Of a DNA stretch of 64,000 nucleotides, positions 40,561 through 49,065 are shown piece after piece. The DNA lies in assembly GCA_045648785.1 (NCBI GenBank), contig JAZROP010000036.1, forward strand, positions 7,041 through 71,040. The letters run 5' to 3'. Position 1 is the stretch's first letter. Each line of letters opens with the position of its first letter. The position numbers and the translations under genes are program-made. The stretch comes from RGIG7450 sp045648785 (GTDB taxonomy: Bacteria; Bacillota; Clostridia; RUG12999). Below the pieces are notes generated by a model. That model had not been told where the DNA came from. It did not search any database and was given only the letters and a program-made list of their open reading frames with translations.

Positions 40561-41748
40561 TTACTTTTCTGTAATGCCGTCGATTACGAGATCAAAGTAA
40601 GGAGCGCTTCTGAATTCGGATTCGTGGAAGTAACCGTCAGAAACAACTTCTGTATCGCCTGTGAATGCAGCGTCAGAATCAACATCTGCCAGGTAGCTTG
40701 TTAAAGCTTCACCTTTAACTGTGAATGTAGCTGTATCGAACACTTTGATTTCACCGGAGATAAGTTTAGCTTTAACTTCTTCAAGTTTAGCTTCTGTACC
40801 TTCAGCTGCAACTTTATCGTTAAGACCGAGAGTCATAACAACGCCTTCTTCAAGACCGCCGCAGAAATCCTGTGTGATTTCTTTGCCCTCTGTTGTAGCT
40901 GTGATGATGTGTTCAAAGTAAGGCTGCCAGTTGATTTTGGAAGAAATGAGAGCAGAATTAGGACCCCATTCTCTTGTGTCGAGGTTGTATGCAACATTGG
41001 GAACGCCTGCTTCTTCACAAGCTTTAGGAGCACCTTCGGAGTCAGCGTGCTGGCTGATAAGGATGCAACCGTCAGCGATGAGAGCGTTAGCCATTTCTTT
41101 TTCAGCAGCGATATCAAACCAGGAGTTTGTGTATTTAACATCCATTGTTACAGAAGGGCAAGCATAGCGTGCGCCGAGGAAGAAAGAGGTGAAACCTGAT
41201 TTAACTTCAGCGTAGGGATGTGCACCAACATAACCAATTTTAGCCTGGTCAGCAGTAATTTTACCGCTTTCAATCATTTCATTGATTTTAAGACCTGCTG
41301 CAACACCTGCAAGGAATCTGCCTTCATAGATGGAAGCAAATGCATTGTAGAAGTTGGGGAGCTTTTCTGTATGTGCTTTTGTACCTGTAGCGTGGCAGAA
41401 CATTACATCAGGGAACTCTTTAGCTGCCTGAATCATAAAGTCTTCATGACCAAAACTGTCAGCGAAAATGAGGTCACAACCAGCGTCAACAAGTTCAGCC
41501 GCTGTTTCGTAGCATTTCGCATCTTCAGGGATGTTAACTTTAATCATGATCTGAACATCGCTGAGGCCGAGAGCTTTCTGAGCCGCTAAAGCAGCATCAT
41601 AGAAGTTTTTGTCGTAGGTGGAGTTCTGGTCATGCAGGAAAATAAATCCTACTTTGAAATCAGCATCTACGGCAGGTGTTGTGTTACCGCAAGCTGCAAA
41701 GGCAAGAACCATTACTGCAACAAGGGCAAGTGCAAGAAGTTTTTTCAT
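40561..41748 (-). CDS. BMP-family (purine nucleoside) substrate-binding lipoprotein
   Basis: Extracellular binding lipoprotein of 395 residues. The signal ends in the lipobox FAAC (cysteine about residue 20). The mature protein carries the BMP/PnrA pattern KVGFIFLHDQNSTYDKNF, CDLIFADSFGHEDFM, GRFLAGVAAGL and KIGYVGAHPYAEVKSG. Family members bind purine nucleosides, and the neighbouring genes give a complete NupA-type importer; the exact ligand is inferred. First gene of the operon, with the promoter at 41814-41842. Confidence 0.9.
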   Translation of the reverse strand: MKKLLALALVAVMVLAFAACGNTTPAVDADFKVGFIFLHDQNSTYDKNFYDAALAAQKALGLSDVQIMIKVNIPEDAKCYETAAELVDAGCDLIFADSFGHEDFMIQAAKEFPDVMFCHATGTKAHTEKLPNFYNAFASIYEGRFLAGVAAGLKINEMIESGKITADQAKIGYVGAHPYAEVKSGFTSFFLGARYACPSVTMDVKYTNSWFDIAAEKEMANALIADGCILISQHADSEGAPKACEEAGVPNVAYNLDTREWGPNSALISSKINWQPYFEHIITATTEGKEITQDFCGGLEEGVVMTLGLNDKVAAEGTEAKLEEVKAKLISGEIKVFDTATFTVKGEALTSYLADVDSDAAFTGDTEVVSDGYFHESEFRSAPYFDLVIDGITEK

Positions 41749-41813
41749 TTTGGGATACCTCCTAAAAATTTTATAAAATCAGGTTGAAACATCAACCTAA
41801 AATTCTTTATTTC

Positions 41814-41842
41814 ATTTTACCAAATCTGACAAAAAAAGCCAA
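41814..41842 (-). promoter_or_regulatory. Promoter of the BMP transporter operon
   Basis: Minus strand TTGGCT (41837-41842), 17-base spacer, TAAAAT (41814-41819). The leader holds a short hairpin AGGTTGA / TCAACCT (41781-41798). No purine-riboswitch core was recognised. Confidence 0.6.
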
Positions 41843-41893
41843 TGGCAATATGTTACCAAATATTATAAAATAAATTAGTAATATTAGATAAAA

Positions 41894-42895
41894 TTACTTA
41901 TCAAAAGGAATACCAAGATGGTCGTAGGCAGATTTTGTTGCCATTCTGCCGCGTGGAGTACGATTTAAAAATCCGAGTTGCATCAGGTAAGGCTCATATA
42001 CATCCTCAATTGTATTGGCATCCTCGCCGATTGTTGCAGCCAAAGTATCAAGTCCTACGGGGCCGCCACCAAAATGGTTTATTATTGAAAGCAGCATACG
42101 GCGATCGACACCGTCAAGTCCGAGCTTGTCAATCTCAAGCATACTGAGAGCCATGTCGGCAATTTTGTCTGTTATAGTTCCATCGCCGCGAATTTGTGCA
42201 AAGTCGCGGACGCGTTTTATAAGGCGGTTTGCAATACGCGGGGTGCCTCTTGAGCGGGTTGCAATTTCAAGTGCACCTTTTTCTTCAATACCAACACCTA
42301 ATATGTTTGCCGAACGCTTTACAATTTGCAGAAGTTCTTCAGTTGAATAAAGTTCCAGACGCATTATCATACCAAACCTGTCACGAAGGGGAGATGATAA
42401 TGAGCCTGCGCGGGTTGTTGCACCTATAAGAGTAAAGGGTTGCAAATCAAGCCTGATTGAACGGGCGCTCGGACCTTTCCCGATAATAATATCAAGAGCA
42501 TAGTCTTCCATTGCCGGGTATAATACTTCTTCAACGCTGCGGCTCATGCGATGGATTTCGTCAATGAAAAGCACATCGCCAGGCTGGAGATTGGTGAGGA
42601 TTGCGGCAAGGTCACCAGGCTTTTCAATTGCCGGACCACTTGTTATACGGATGTTGACATTGAGCTCATTTGCAATGATTCCGGCAAGTGTGGTTTTACC
42701 AAGCCCAGGGGGACCATAAAGAAGCACATGGTCAAGTGAATCTCCACGCTGTTTTGCGGCAGATATAAACACACTTAAATTGTCCTTAACCTTGTCCTGA
42801 CCGACATATTCGCTTAAATTGCGCGGACGGAGAGAATATTCAATTTCAGAATCTTCATTCAAAAAACTTCCCGATACAGAGCGTATATCTTCCAT
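41894..42895 (-). CDS. ruvB: Holliday junction branch migration helicase RuvB
   Basis: AAA+ motor of 333 residues. It has LRPRNLSEYVGQDKVK, Walker A GPPGLGKTTLA near residue 62, Walker B LFIDEIHRMSR, sensor IGATTRAGSLSSPLRDRFG and the C-terminal winged helix. Works as a hexamer with RuvA on Holliday junctions. ATG 42895 has SD AAGGAG, 12 bases after ruvA. Confidence 0.98.
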   Translation of the reverse strand: MEDIRSVSGSFLNEDSEIEYSLRPRNLSEYVGQDKVKDNLSVFISAAKQRGDSLDHVLLYGPPGLGKTTLAGIIANELNVNIRITSGPAIEKPGDLAAILTNLQPGDVLFIDEIHRMSRSVEEVLYPAMEDYALDIIIGKGPSARSIRLDLQPFTLIGATTRAGSLSSPLRDRFGMIMRLELYSTEELLQIVKRSANILGVGIEEKGALEIATRSRGTPRIANRLIKRVRDFAQIRGDGTITDKIADMALSMLEIDKLGLDGVDRRMLLSIINHFGGGPVGLDTLAATIGEDANTIEDVYEPYLMQLGFLNRTPRGRMATKSAYDHLGIPFDK

Positions 42896-42906
42896 TTAAT
42901 TACTCC

Positions 42907-43494
42907 TTACATTGCGCTTTTTAACGCGAGTTTTATAAGTTCTTCGACATTTGTTGCATTTTTTACACTGAGTACAGCATTTCGTGCAGTGGTTTCTGAA
43001 TATCCGAGCGAAATGAGTGCACCGATTGCCTCATCGGAAATACTTCCGGGAATGGTGGACGGTGTGCTGGTCTCTGGCAGAGAGTCTGCAGAAAAGCCTT
43101 TAAGCTTGTCCGCAAGATCCAGAACAATTCGCTGAGCTGTTTTAGCACCGATGCCAGATGCTTTTGTGATTGCTTTTGAATCTCCTGACGAAATAAAGGA
43201 AACAATATCGGCAGGAGGAAATGTATCAAGAATAGCTGTTGCGGCTTTGGGACCTACACCCGAAACGGAAAGAAGAAGCTCAAAAAGATGAAGGCTTTCC
43301 TCGTTTGAAAACCCGAAAAGTTCAAAAGCATCTTCGCGGATGTGGGTGTAAATATATATTTTCACTTGCGAGTTTAAGGGGAGAGAAGCGCTTTCTCTGA
43401 AAGGCATATTAATTTTATATCCGATACCACTGTTTTCCACAATGGCAAAAGCAGAATTAACTGACTCAAGAGAGCCTTTAATATATGAAAACAT
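42907..43494 (-). CDS. ruvA: Holliday junction DNA helicase subunit RuvA
   Basis: Tetrameric junction-binding protein, 195 residues. Opens with MFSYIKGSLESVNSAF, has the helix-hairpin-helix pair LLLSVSGVGPKAATAIL and ASGIGAKTAQRIVLDLADKL, and a C-terminal domain III (DEAIGALISLGYSETTARNAV) that contacts RuvB. ATG 43494 is preferred over 43518 because it matches the family start and follows GGGGTGAAAGAG. Confidence 0.97.
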   Translation of the reverse strand: MFSYIKGSLESVNSAFAIVENSGIGYKINMPFRESASLPLNSQVKIYIYTHIREDAFELFGFSNEESLHLFELLLSVSGVGPKAATAILDTFPPADIVSFISSGDSKAITKASGIGAKTAQRIVLDLADKLKGFSADSLPETSTPSTIPGSISDEAIGALISLGYSETTARNAVLSVKNATNVEELIKLALKSAM

Positions 43495-43522
43495 CTCTTT
43501 CACCCCACTAAATAACACATAT

Positions 43523-43551
43523 AATATATTTTAACACAAATCTGTCGTAAA
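43523..43551 (-). promoter_or_regulatory. Probable promoter of ruvAB
   Basis: Minus strand TTTACG (43546-43551), 17-base spacer, TATATT (43523-43528), just after the terminator of the preceding gene. Confidence 0.5.
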
Positions 43552-43560
43552 AGCAAGAAA

Positions 43561-43605
43561 AAAGTGAAATCAATTCATTGTTTTTTAATGAACTGATTTC
43601 ACTTT
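43561..43605 (-). terminator. Strong terminator of the xerD-like gene
   Basis: 19-bp stem (43561-43579 with 43587-43605; arm AAAGTGAAATCAATTCATT, one G-U pair) and a T-run on the minus strand. It overlaps the last codons of the recombinase gene. Confidence 0.9.
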
Positions 43606-44486
43606 CTGTTACGGGTTTTTTTGTATACGCTTCCAAGACGACCATTTACAACATCTGAATAGATTTTTGTGGAAAACTCTGCGGTATGTCCAAGTATTTC
43701 CTGAACTGCTGAAACTTCTGCGCCGCTTTCAATTAAATGAACTGCAAAGGAGTGGCGGAGTGTACCGGGAGTAATCTCTTTTTTGATTTTAGCCTTGTCC
43801 GCATAGAATTTGATTATTTTCCAAAACCCCTGACGGGACATGCTTCCACCGCTGATGTTAACAAAAAGAAAATCATTTGAGTCGTCTATTAAAATATTAC
43901 TGCTTCTTAGAGGCAGGTAGTGACGGAGAGCACTGAGTGCAAGACTTCCAAGAGGGATGGTTCTTGCCTTGTTGTCTTTACCGCAGGAAAGTTGTGCCTC
44001 ATCAAGATTAACATCAGAAATTTTTAATGCAATAAGCTCGGTTACTTTAAGTCCGGTAGCGTATAAAAGCTCAAGCATAGCCTTGTCTCGGCACCCCTTA
44101 AAACCTATCGGCTGAGGCTGACTCAAGAGAAGATCTGTTTCTTTAGAAGTCAGAACAGATATATTTCTTTCTGGAAGTTTTGGCGGGCAAATACCATCAA
44201 ATGGATTTGTTGACAGATTACCATTTGCAACAAGATAGTGGTAATATGCTCTGAGGGAAGCAATGGAACGAAGAACGGAAGAAACAGCCTGTCCAGCTTC
44301 TTGCATATATGAAATGTATGAGTTGACAGTTTTTGTATTTACTGAAAGAATATTTAGCTTTTCCGCGGAAATATAGCTGTCAAACTTTTTAAGGTCACGC
44401 ATATATGAAGCTATTGTGTTGTTAGAAGATTTTTTACTTTCTTTTAAATAACCTGCGAAATCCTCGGAATAGAGCAAAACTGTCAC
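43599..44486 (-). CDS. XerD-like tyrosine recombinase with altered catalytic residues
   Basis: 295 residues with an N-terminal SAM-like core-binding domain (~1-95) and a C-terminal catalytic domain. The motif that normally reads GLRxSEL is GLKVTEL here, so catalytic Arg I is Lys. The motif that normally reads HTLRHSFATHL is GTLRHSFAVHL, so His II is Gly. Arg II, the second His (LGHTAEF), the beta-hairpin Lys (GKDNKAR) and the nucleophile Tyr (IYSDV) are kept. The gene lies next to spoIIM, as xerD (ripX) lies near spoIIM in Bacillus. It may be the lineage XerD with relaxed chemistry or a paralogue with a structural or reduced activity. I did not see a phage or integron context. Confidence 0.8.
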   Translation of the reverse strand: MTVLLYSEDFAGYLKESKKSSNNTIASYMRDLKKFDSYISAEKLNILSVNTKTVNSYISYMQEAGQAVSSVLRSIASLRAYYHYLVANGNLSTNPFDGICPPKLPERNISVLTSKETDLLLSQPQPIGFKGCRDKAMLELLYATGLKVTELIALKISDVNLDEAQLSCGKDNKARTIPLGSLALSALRHYLPLRSSNILIDDSNDFLFVNISGGSMSRQGFWKIIKFYADKAKIKKEITPGTLRHSFAVHLIESGAEVSAVQEILGHTAEFSTKIYSDVVNGRLGSVYKKTRNRK

Positions 44487-44494
44487 CTCCTTTG

Positions 44495-45001
44495 TTAAAA
44501 TGTAAGTTTAAGTAAAAATGAAGTCAGATATGTGTCCAAAAGAGCTGAGCCTGAACATATAAGAATAATCAGTACAAATAGGATAACATATCCGTAGTAT
44601 TTTTTCTTTTGTGATGCAGCAGCTATGCAGACAAACAAAAGAAAAGGGAAAAATATAATATTTTGTGGCAAGGTAGCAGCAACTGCTGATACAATGCCGG
44701 AATTTTTTATAAACCATGCAATCAGATATCCAAACACACAGCCACGGTAGGCAAGTACAACGGCCGAAAAGTAAACAGAAAATCTGGTAAATCCTGAAAG
44801 CCATGTTACAAAACAAGGCTTAAAAAAGGATTTGAAAGATTCTGCAAACACAGTAAGTTTCGGGGCGGAAGTAACCGTTGGGATATTTCCGTCTGCACAA
44901 AAAAGAGAAAATACCGAGCCAGCAGTAACACCCGAAATAAAGGTAAGCATGAATAAATAGGGCAAAAGCTTGCCCGGTTTTTCAGTATGTGATTTTTTCA
45001 T
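44495..45001 (-). CDS. spoIIM: SpoIIM-family stage II sporulation membrane protein
   Basis: Membrane protein of 168 residues with about five hydrophobic segments. The SpoIIM pattern is seen as FVTWLSGFTRFSVYFSAVVL followed by YRGCVFGYLIAWF and TLPQNIIFFPFLLF. SpoIIM is part of the DMP complex (with SpoIID and SpoIIP) that drives engulfment. It is shorter than the Bacillus protein (~210) but keeps the core. Neighbour of the xerD-like gene (8-base gap), as in other spore formers. Confidence 0.75.
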   Translation of the reverse strand: MKKSHTEKPGKLLPYLFMLTFISGVTAGSVFSLFCADGNIPTVTSAPKLTVFAESFKSFFKPCFVTWLSGFTRFSVYFSAVVLAYRGCVFGYLIAWFIKNSGIVSAVAATLPQNIIFFPFLLFVCIAAASQKKKYYGYVILFVLIILICSGSALLDTYLTSFLLKLTF

Positions 45002-45060
45002 AACTCCTCCGCAGAAAAATATTCTATAAAATAAAATATATTCTGTGGAGAAGATTAAAA

Positions 45061-45831
45061 TTACATGGACCTTGATTTATCGGCACACTTTTTAATTGCT
45101 TTTATGAATGCCCCACGCAAATCGTTTTTTTCAAGCGAATATACAGCTTCAATGGTTGTTCCACCGGGTGAGCACACACGGTCTTTTAATACACCGGGAT
45201 GTTCGCCGGTTTCAAGAACTGTTTTTGCAGAGCCAAGAACAGTTTGTGCAGCAAGTGTATATGCCACATCGCGGGGAAGTCCACAGAGCACCCCACCATC
45301 AGCCATTGCTTCGATTACCATGTAAATATAAGCGGGACCTGAGCCTGAAACAGCCGTTACTGCATCAATGTATTTTTCGTTTAAAACTACGGTTTTGCCT
45401 ATAGTTTCAAAAAGCTTGACTGCAATATCCGTGCCGATATCCGAATCACAAATAACAGTCATCCCTTCGCCTACAATAGCAGGAGTGTTGGGCATGACAC
45501 GAATTACTTTTGCACTGTTACCAAGCCCGTTTTTAAGTTCTGCTACCGATACGCCGGCGGCTATTGATATAAAAAGCTTGTCCAGACCGGCAAAATCAGG
45601 AAGAATTTTGCGAAGTATATCCGGTTTTACAGCAAAAATAACAACATCTGAAGACGATACCGCCACCATGTTGTCCGAAGTGATGCTAACGCCTTTTTCT
45701 TTGAAGCAGGAGAGCTTTTCCGGCATATAGTCAGATACAATTATGTCTGATGCGGAAATAAAACCGCTTTTAAGTATTCCGTTGAGTATGGCGGTTGCCA
45801 TGTTGCCGCCACCAATAAAACCAAGCTTCAT
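45061..45831 (-). CDS. proC: Pyrroline-5-carboxylate reductase
   Basis: Last step of proline synthesis, 256 residues. It has the Rossmann motif IGGGNMATAILNG, VIFAVKPDILRKIL, IRVMPNTPAIVGEGMT, AVSGSGPAYIYMVIEAMADG and the C-terminal CSPGGTTIEAVYSLE. SD AAGGAGG. Slightly shorter than average (~265). A single gene between spoIIM and a hairpin-rich spacer. Confidence 0.97.
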   Translation of the reverse strand: MKLGFIGGGNMATAILNGILKSGFISASDIIVSDYMPEKLSCFKEKGVSITSDNMVAVSSSDVVIFAVKPDILRKILPDFAGLDKLFISIAAGVSVAELKNGLGNSAKVIRVMPNTPAIVGEGMTVICDSDIGTDIAVKLFETIGKTVVLNEKYIDAVTAVSGSGPAYIYMVIEAMADGGVLCGLPRDVAYTLAAQTVLGSAKTVLETGEHPGVLKDRVCSPGGTTIEAVYSLEKNDLRGAFIKAIKKCADKSRSM

Positions 45832-45864
45832 TTTTTCCTCCTTATGCCGTTGTTAGTAGATTAA

Positions 45865-45937
45865 ACCGGAGCATAATGAATATTAGCCCCGGTCATAATT
45901 TTAAAATAGAAAGATAAACACCCTGCCACCGGGCAGG
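45865..45937 (-). terminator. Two hairpins between the M42 peptidase genes and proC
   Basis: ACCGGAGC / GCCCCGGT (45865-45872 and 45886-45893) and CCTGCC / GGCAGG (45922-45937). On the minus strand the second is followed by a T-containing tail (GTGTTTAT), so it probably ends the peptidase transcript. The rest of the 176-base spacer holds nothing else I recognise. Confidence 0.6.
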
Positions 45938-46007
45938 ATGATTACCATTACGCGTGTATTTGATATTTTACTAAATTTTCCGACATTTGTCAATGCTTTT
46001 TTTAAAG

Positions 46008-46985
46008 TTACATAATTTTTTTGCAGATTGCACAAATAAGGTCGGCAGTATTTTGTAAATCTTCTGAGTTTGCCATTTCGTTTGAGGTGTGACAATATCT
46101 TAATGGAATGGAAACGCCACCAGTTTTTATACCACCGCATGAATACTGAAGATATGACGCATCCGTTCTGCCGAATGTAAGTATTTCCTGCTGAACAGGA
46201 ATACCGGCAGATTCTGCTGCCTGACTAATGATGTCGCGAACCTCATGGTTTGTAACTATGCCTTTATCCATTATTTTAATGCAGGGACCGTCTCCGAGAT
46301 TTACCGCCATTTTTTCACAGTCGGGAGTATCCCCCGTACCTGTTACATCCACAGCAAAAGCATAGTCAGGGCAGATATTATATGCCGCAGTTGCTGCTCC
46401 ACGCAGGCCGATTTCCTCTTGAATGGTAAACACCATGTAAATATCGCAATCTGAATTTTTGAGTTGTTTTGCTGCCTTTATAAGTGCCCAACAACCTGCA
46501 CGGTTATCAAGACTGCGTGAAATTACTGTATTTCCTGACAGTTCAAAGCTTGACTCAAATCTTCCACACATACCTAAGGGTACTTTTTTTTCGGCAGTTT
46601 CCGTATCCTTTGCACCTATGTCGATAAACATATCGGTGATTTTCAAATCCTTGATTTCCTTTTTCTCTCCAGCGGAAACAACACCACAAACACCATTTTC
46701 AAAACGGACTCTTGAATTTAAAATGGTCACAGGGGAAATACCTCCTACCGCAGAAAAATATATAAATCCGTTATCGTTTATATAACGCGCCATTATTCCA
46801 ATTTCGTCCATGTGTGCCGCAAAAAGAATTTTTTTGCCATTTCCGGGAATGTGGAGAGTGAGATTTCCCATTGGGGAAGTGGTAATTTCGCCCAACCCCT
46901 CAAGTTCGGATTTTATAAGATTTGTAATTTCAGTCTCTGAGCCCGAAACACCGAATGTATTTGTTAAAGTTTTAAGAAGTTCCAT
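46008..46985 (-). CDS. M42-family aminopeptidase (copy 3 of the cluster)
   Basis: Cobalt/zinc aminopeptidase of 325 residues, cytoplasmic, forming large tetrahedral particles in studied relatives. Metal and catalytic motifs are AAHMDEIG, SRSLDNRAGCWALI, FTIQEEIGLRGA, FAVDVTGTGDTP and the C-terminal IPLRYCHTSNE. It is the third of three tandem M42 genes with two-base spacing to the one before. Confidence 0.92.
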   Translation of the reverse strand: MELLKTLTNTFGVSGSETEITNLIKSELEGLGEITTSPMGNLTLHIPGNGKKILFAAHMDEIGIMARYINDNGFIYFSAVGGISPVTILNSRVRFENGVCGVVSAGEKKEIKDLKITDMFIDIGAKDTETAEKKVPLGMCGRFESSFELSGNTVISRSLDNRAGCWALIKAAKQLKNSDCDIYMVFTIQEEIGLRGAATAAYNICPDYAFAVDVTGTGDTPDCEKMAVNLGDGPCIKIMDKGIVTNHEVRDIISQAAESAGIPVQQEILTFGRTDASYLQYSCGGIKTGGVSIPLRYCHTSNEMANSEDLQNTADLICAICKKIM

Positions 46986-46986
46986 A

Positions 46987-48006
46987 TCAGAATACCTCCA
47001 GATGACTTAAATTTTCACATATTTCTTTTGCTAAACGATACATACTTTCATAGTCTGCCTTGTCTATGACAGACACAGGGGAGTGCAGATACCGTGTGGG
47101 AACTGAGAGAGCGGCAGCAATAACGCCGTTACCCGTCATCTGTGCCGCGCGGACTTCATTTCCGCCTGATGCAAAGCTTTTTAGCTGACAGGGAATACCT
47201 TTTCTTTTGCCAAGCTTTAAGGCAGCTGTTACAAGTTTTCTGTCCGCCATGAAGCCGCCATCCATATATGACAGAGCAACGCCTTTTCCTAAAGTTGTTA
47301 CATTAAGACCGTTTTCCATATCAGGAATATCTGAACATGTGGTGGTTTCAAGAGCAATGAACACATCGGGCAAAAGTTTTTTTGCGGCAACAGTACCGCC
47401 ACGCAGACCTACTTCCTCCTGAACAGTGAACACGCACCATGTATCAAATTCAAAATCGGCGGTTTCAAGAAGTCTTAAAAGAGCCGAACAACCGATGCGG
47501 TCATCTAGTGCTTTTGCTTTTATATTATTTTCGCCAAACTCGATGCAATCGCTGTCAAATATTATATAATCGCCTTTTTCGGTAAGGCTTTCTGCTTCCT
47601 CTTTTGATGATGCACCGATATCTATATACATATCTTTGGATTTCACAGCGCTTTTCCGTTCTTCTGCGGTAGTAAGGTGAACGGCTTTTATTCCGATAAC
47701 CCCCGGGATATGATTTTTGCCGACAAATACGCGGAGGCCGAGAAGAATTCGTGAGTCGATACCAATGGAGGAAAATTTTAAATATCCATCATCGGTAATT
47801 TCGTTCACTAAAAAGCCTACTTCGTCAGTATGAGCGGCAAGCATAAGTTTTTTTTCTGATTTTCGTCCCTTTTTAAAACAAATAAGGTTACCCATATTGT
47901 CTGAAGTTATGGAGTCACAATAGGGTTCTGCCTTTGCCCGAATAAATTTTATAACATCATCTTCATAGCTTGACACGCCCGAAAGGGAGATGAGTTCTTT
48001 AAGCAT
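46987..48006 (-). CDS. M42-family aminopeptidase (copy 2 of the cluster)
   Basis: 339 residues with AAHTDEVGFLV, KALDDRIGCSALL, FTVQEEVGLRGGT, IALETTTCSDIPD and SVPTRYLHSPV, the complete M42 metal/catalytic set. ATG 48006 is preferred because GGAGGTG lies six bases upstream; an in-frame GTG at 48015 is part of that SD. Overlaps copy 1 by eight bases. Confidence 0.92.
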   Translation of the reverse strand: MLKELISLSGVSSYEDDVIKFIRAKAEPYCDSITSDNMGNLICFKKGRKSEKKLMLAAHTDEVGFLVNEITDDGYLKFSSIGIDSRILLGLRVFVGKNHIPGVIGIKAVHLTTAEERKSAVKSKDMYIDIGASSKEEAESLTEKGDYIIFDSDCIEFGENNIKAKALDDRIGCSALLRLLETADFEFDTWCVFTVQEEVGLRGGTVAAKKLLPDVFIALETTTCSDIPDMENGLNVTTLGKGVALSYMDGGFMADRKLVTAALKLGKRKGIPCQLKSFASGGNEVRAAQMTGNGVIAAALSVPTRYLHSPVSVIDKADYESMYRLAKEICENLSHLEVF

Positions 48007-49030
48007 GTTCTTCACCTCCGAAAAGGTTTTTTATAAAGGCGGCAATGCCTTTTGACGAGTTTTCAAGGTCAGAAAGTGAGAGAGTTTCAATGGTTGTGTG
48101 CATATAACGCAGCGGTACAGACAGTAGCACACAGGGAATTCCGCAAGAGGAAATTTGAATATCCCAGGCATTTGTACCGGTATCGCCTGTTTCCACCTCT
48201 GTCTGGTATTCGATATTTTCAGATTCGAGAGTTTTTCTTAAAATGGAAGTGTATTTTCTGTTTAAGTTAGGACCAAGGCAAATTGCTGGACCTTTTCCAA
48301 GAATGCAGGTTTTGCTTTTTTCTCCGTCGGGTGTGTCGCCGTGAGTAACATCAACAACAATCGCAAGATCGGGGGAGAGTCTGTCGGCAGAAATTTTTGC
48401 ACCAAATCTGCCAATTTCTTCAGAGTGACTGGCAACTACGCAGATGTCTGCATTAAGATCAGAATTTTTAAGCTGTTCTATCACCGAAAGATGAACATAA
48501 ATTCCTGCACGGTCGTCAAGTCCGCCACCGCTGAATTTATCCTTGCCGAGCAAGGTATGTTTTGATTTTACAGATATTGGTGTACCAACGCTCACGAGCT
48601 CTTTTAATTTCTCATCAGAAAGACCGGTGTCGATAACCAGGTCATCAAGCTTTATGCCTTTTTGCATATCTTCACGGGAAAGAATGTGAGGCGGTTTTGC
48701 ACCTATTACACCGAAAACATCTTTCTTGCCATGGATTATAACTTCCTGGCAGGGGAGAACTCTGGAGTCAAAGCCGCCAAGCGTTGCAAAAGACAAAAAT
48801 CCGTTTCCTGCAAAATCTTTTACAATAAGCCCGATTGTGTCAAGATGGGCATCAAGCATGATAAGCGGAGCGTCTTTTTTGCCGCAACGCAGATACCCTA
48901 TTACATTGCCCGAGGGGTCAACAGAGCAATCTGTAAGATATCGCTCGAAAATGTTTTTTAATTTTTCTGTGCCGGTATGATGAAAACCGGAAAGGGCATT
49001 TATATTACATAATTCTTTAAGAAGTTCCAA
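47999..49030 (-). CDS. M42-family aminopeptidase (copy 1 of the cluster)
   Basis: 343 residues with LDAHLDTIGLIV, GGLDDRAGIYVHL, ASHSEEIGRFGA, IVVDVTHGDTPD and SVPLRYMHTTIE. It has the M42 metal-binding set, although the catalytic EE is in SHSEEIG rather than the QEE of its neighbours. First gene of the three-gene peptidase operon. Sequence differences suggest the three copies divide substrates or form mixed oligomers. Confidence 0.92.
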   Translation of the reverse strand: MELLKELCNINALSGFHHTGTEKLKNIFERYLTDCSVDPSGNVIGYLRCGKKDAPLIMLDAHLDTIGLIVKDFAGNGFLSFATLGGFDSRVLPCQEVIIHGKKDVFGVIGAKPPHILSREDMQKGIKLDDLVIDTGLSDEKLKELVSVGTPISVKSKHTLLGKDKFSGGGLDDRAGIYVHLSVIEQLKNSDLNADICVVASHSEEIGRFGAKISADRLSPDLAIVVDVTHGDTPDGEKSKTCILGKGPAICLGPNLNRKYTSILRKTLESENIEYQTEVETGDTGTNAWDIQISSCGIPCVLLSVPLRYMHTTIETLSLSDLENSSKGIAAFIKNLFGGEEHA

Positions 49031-49065
49031 AAAATCATCTCCTTAAACTGATGGACAGGCATAAA

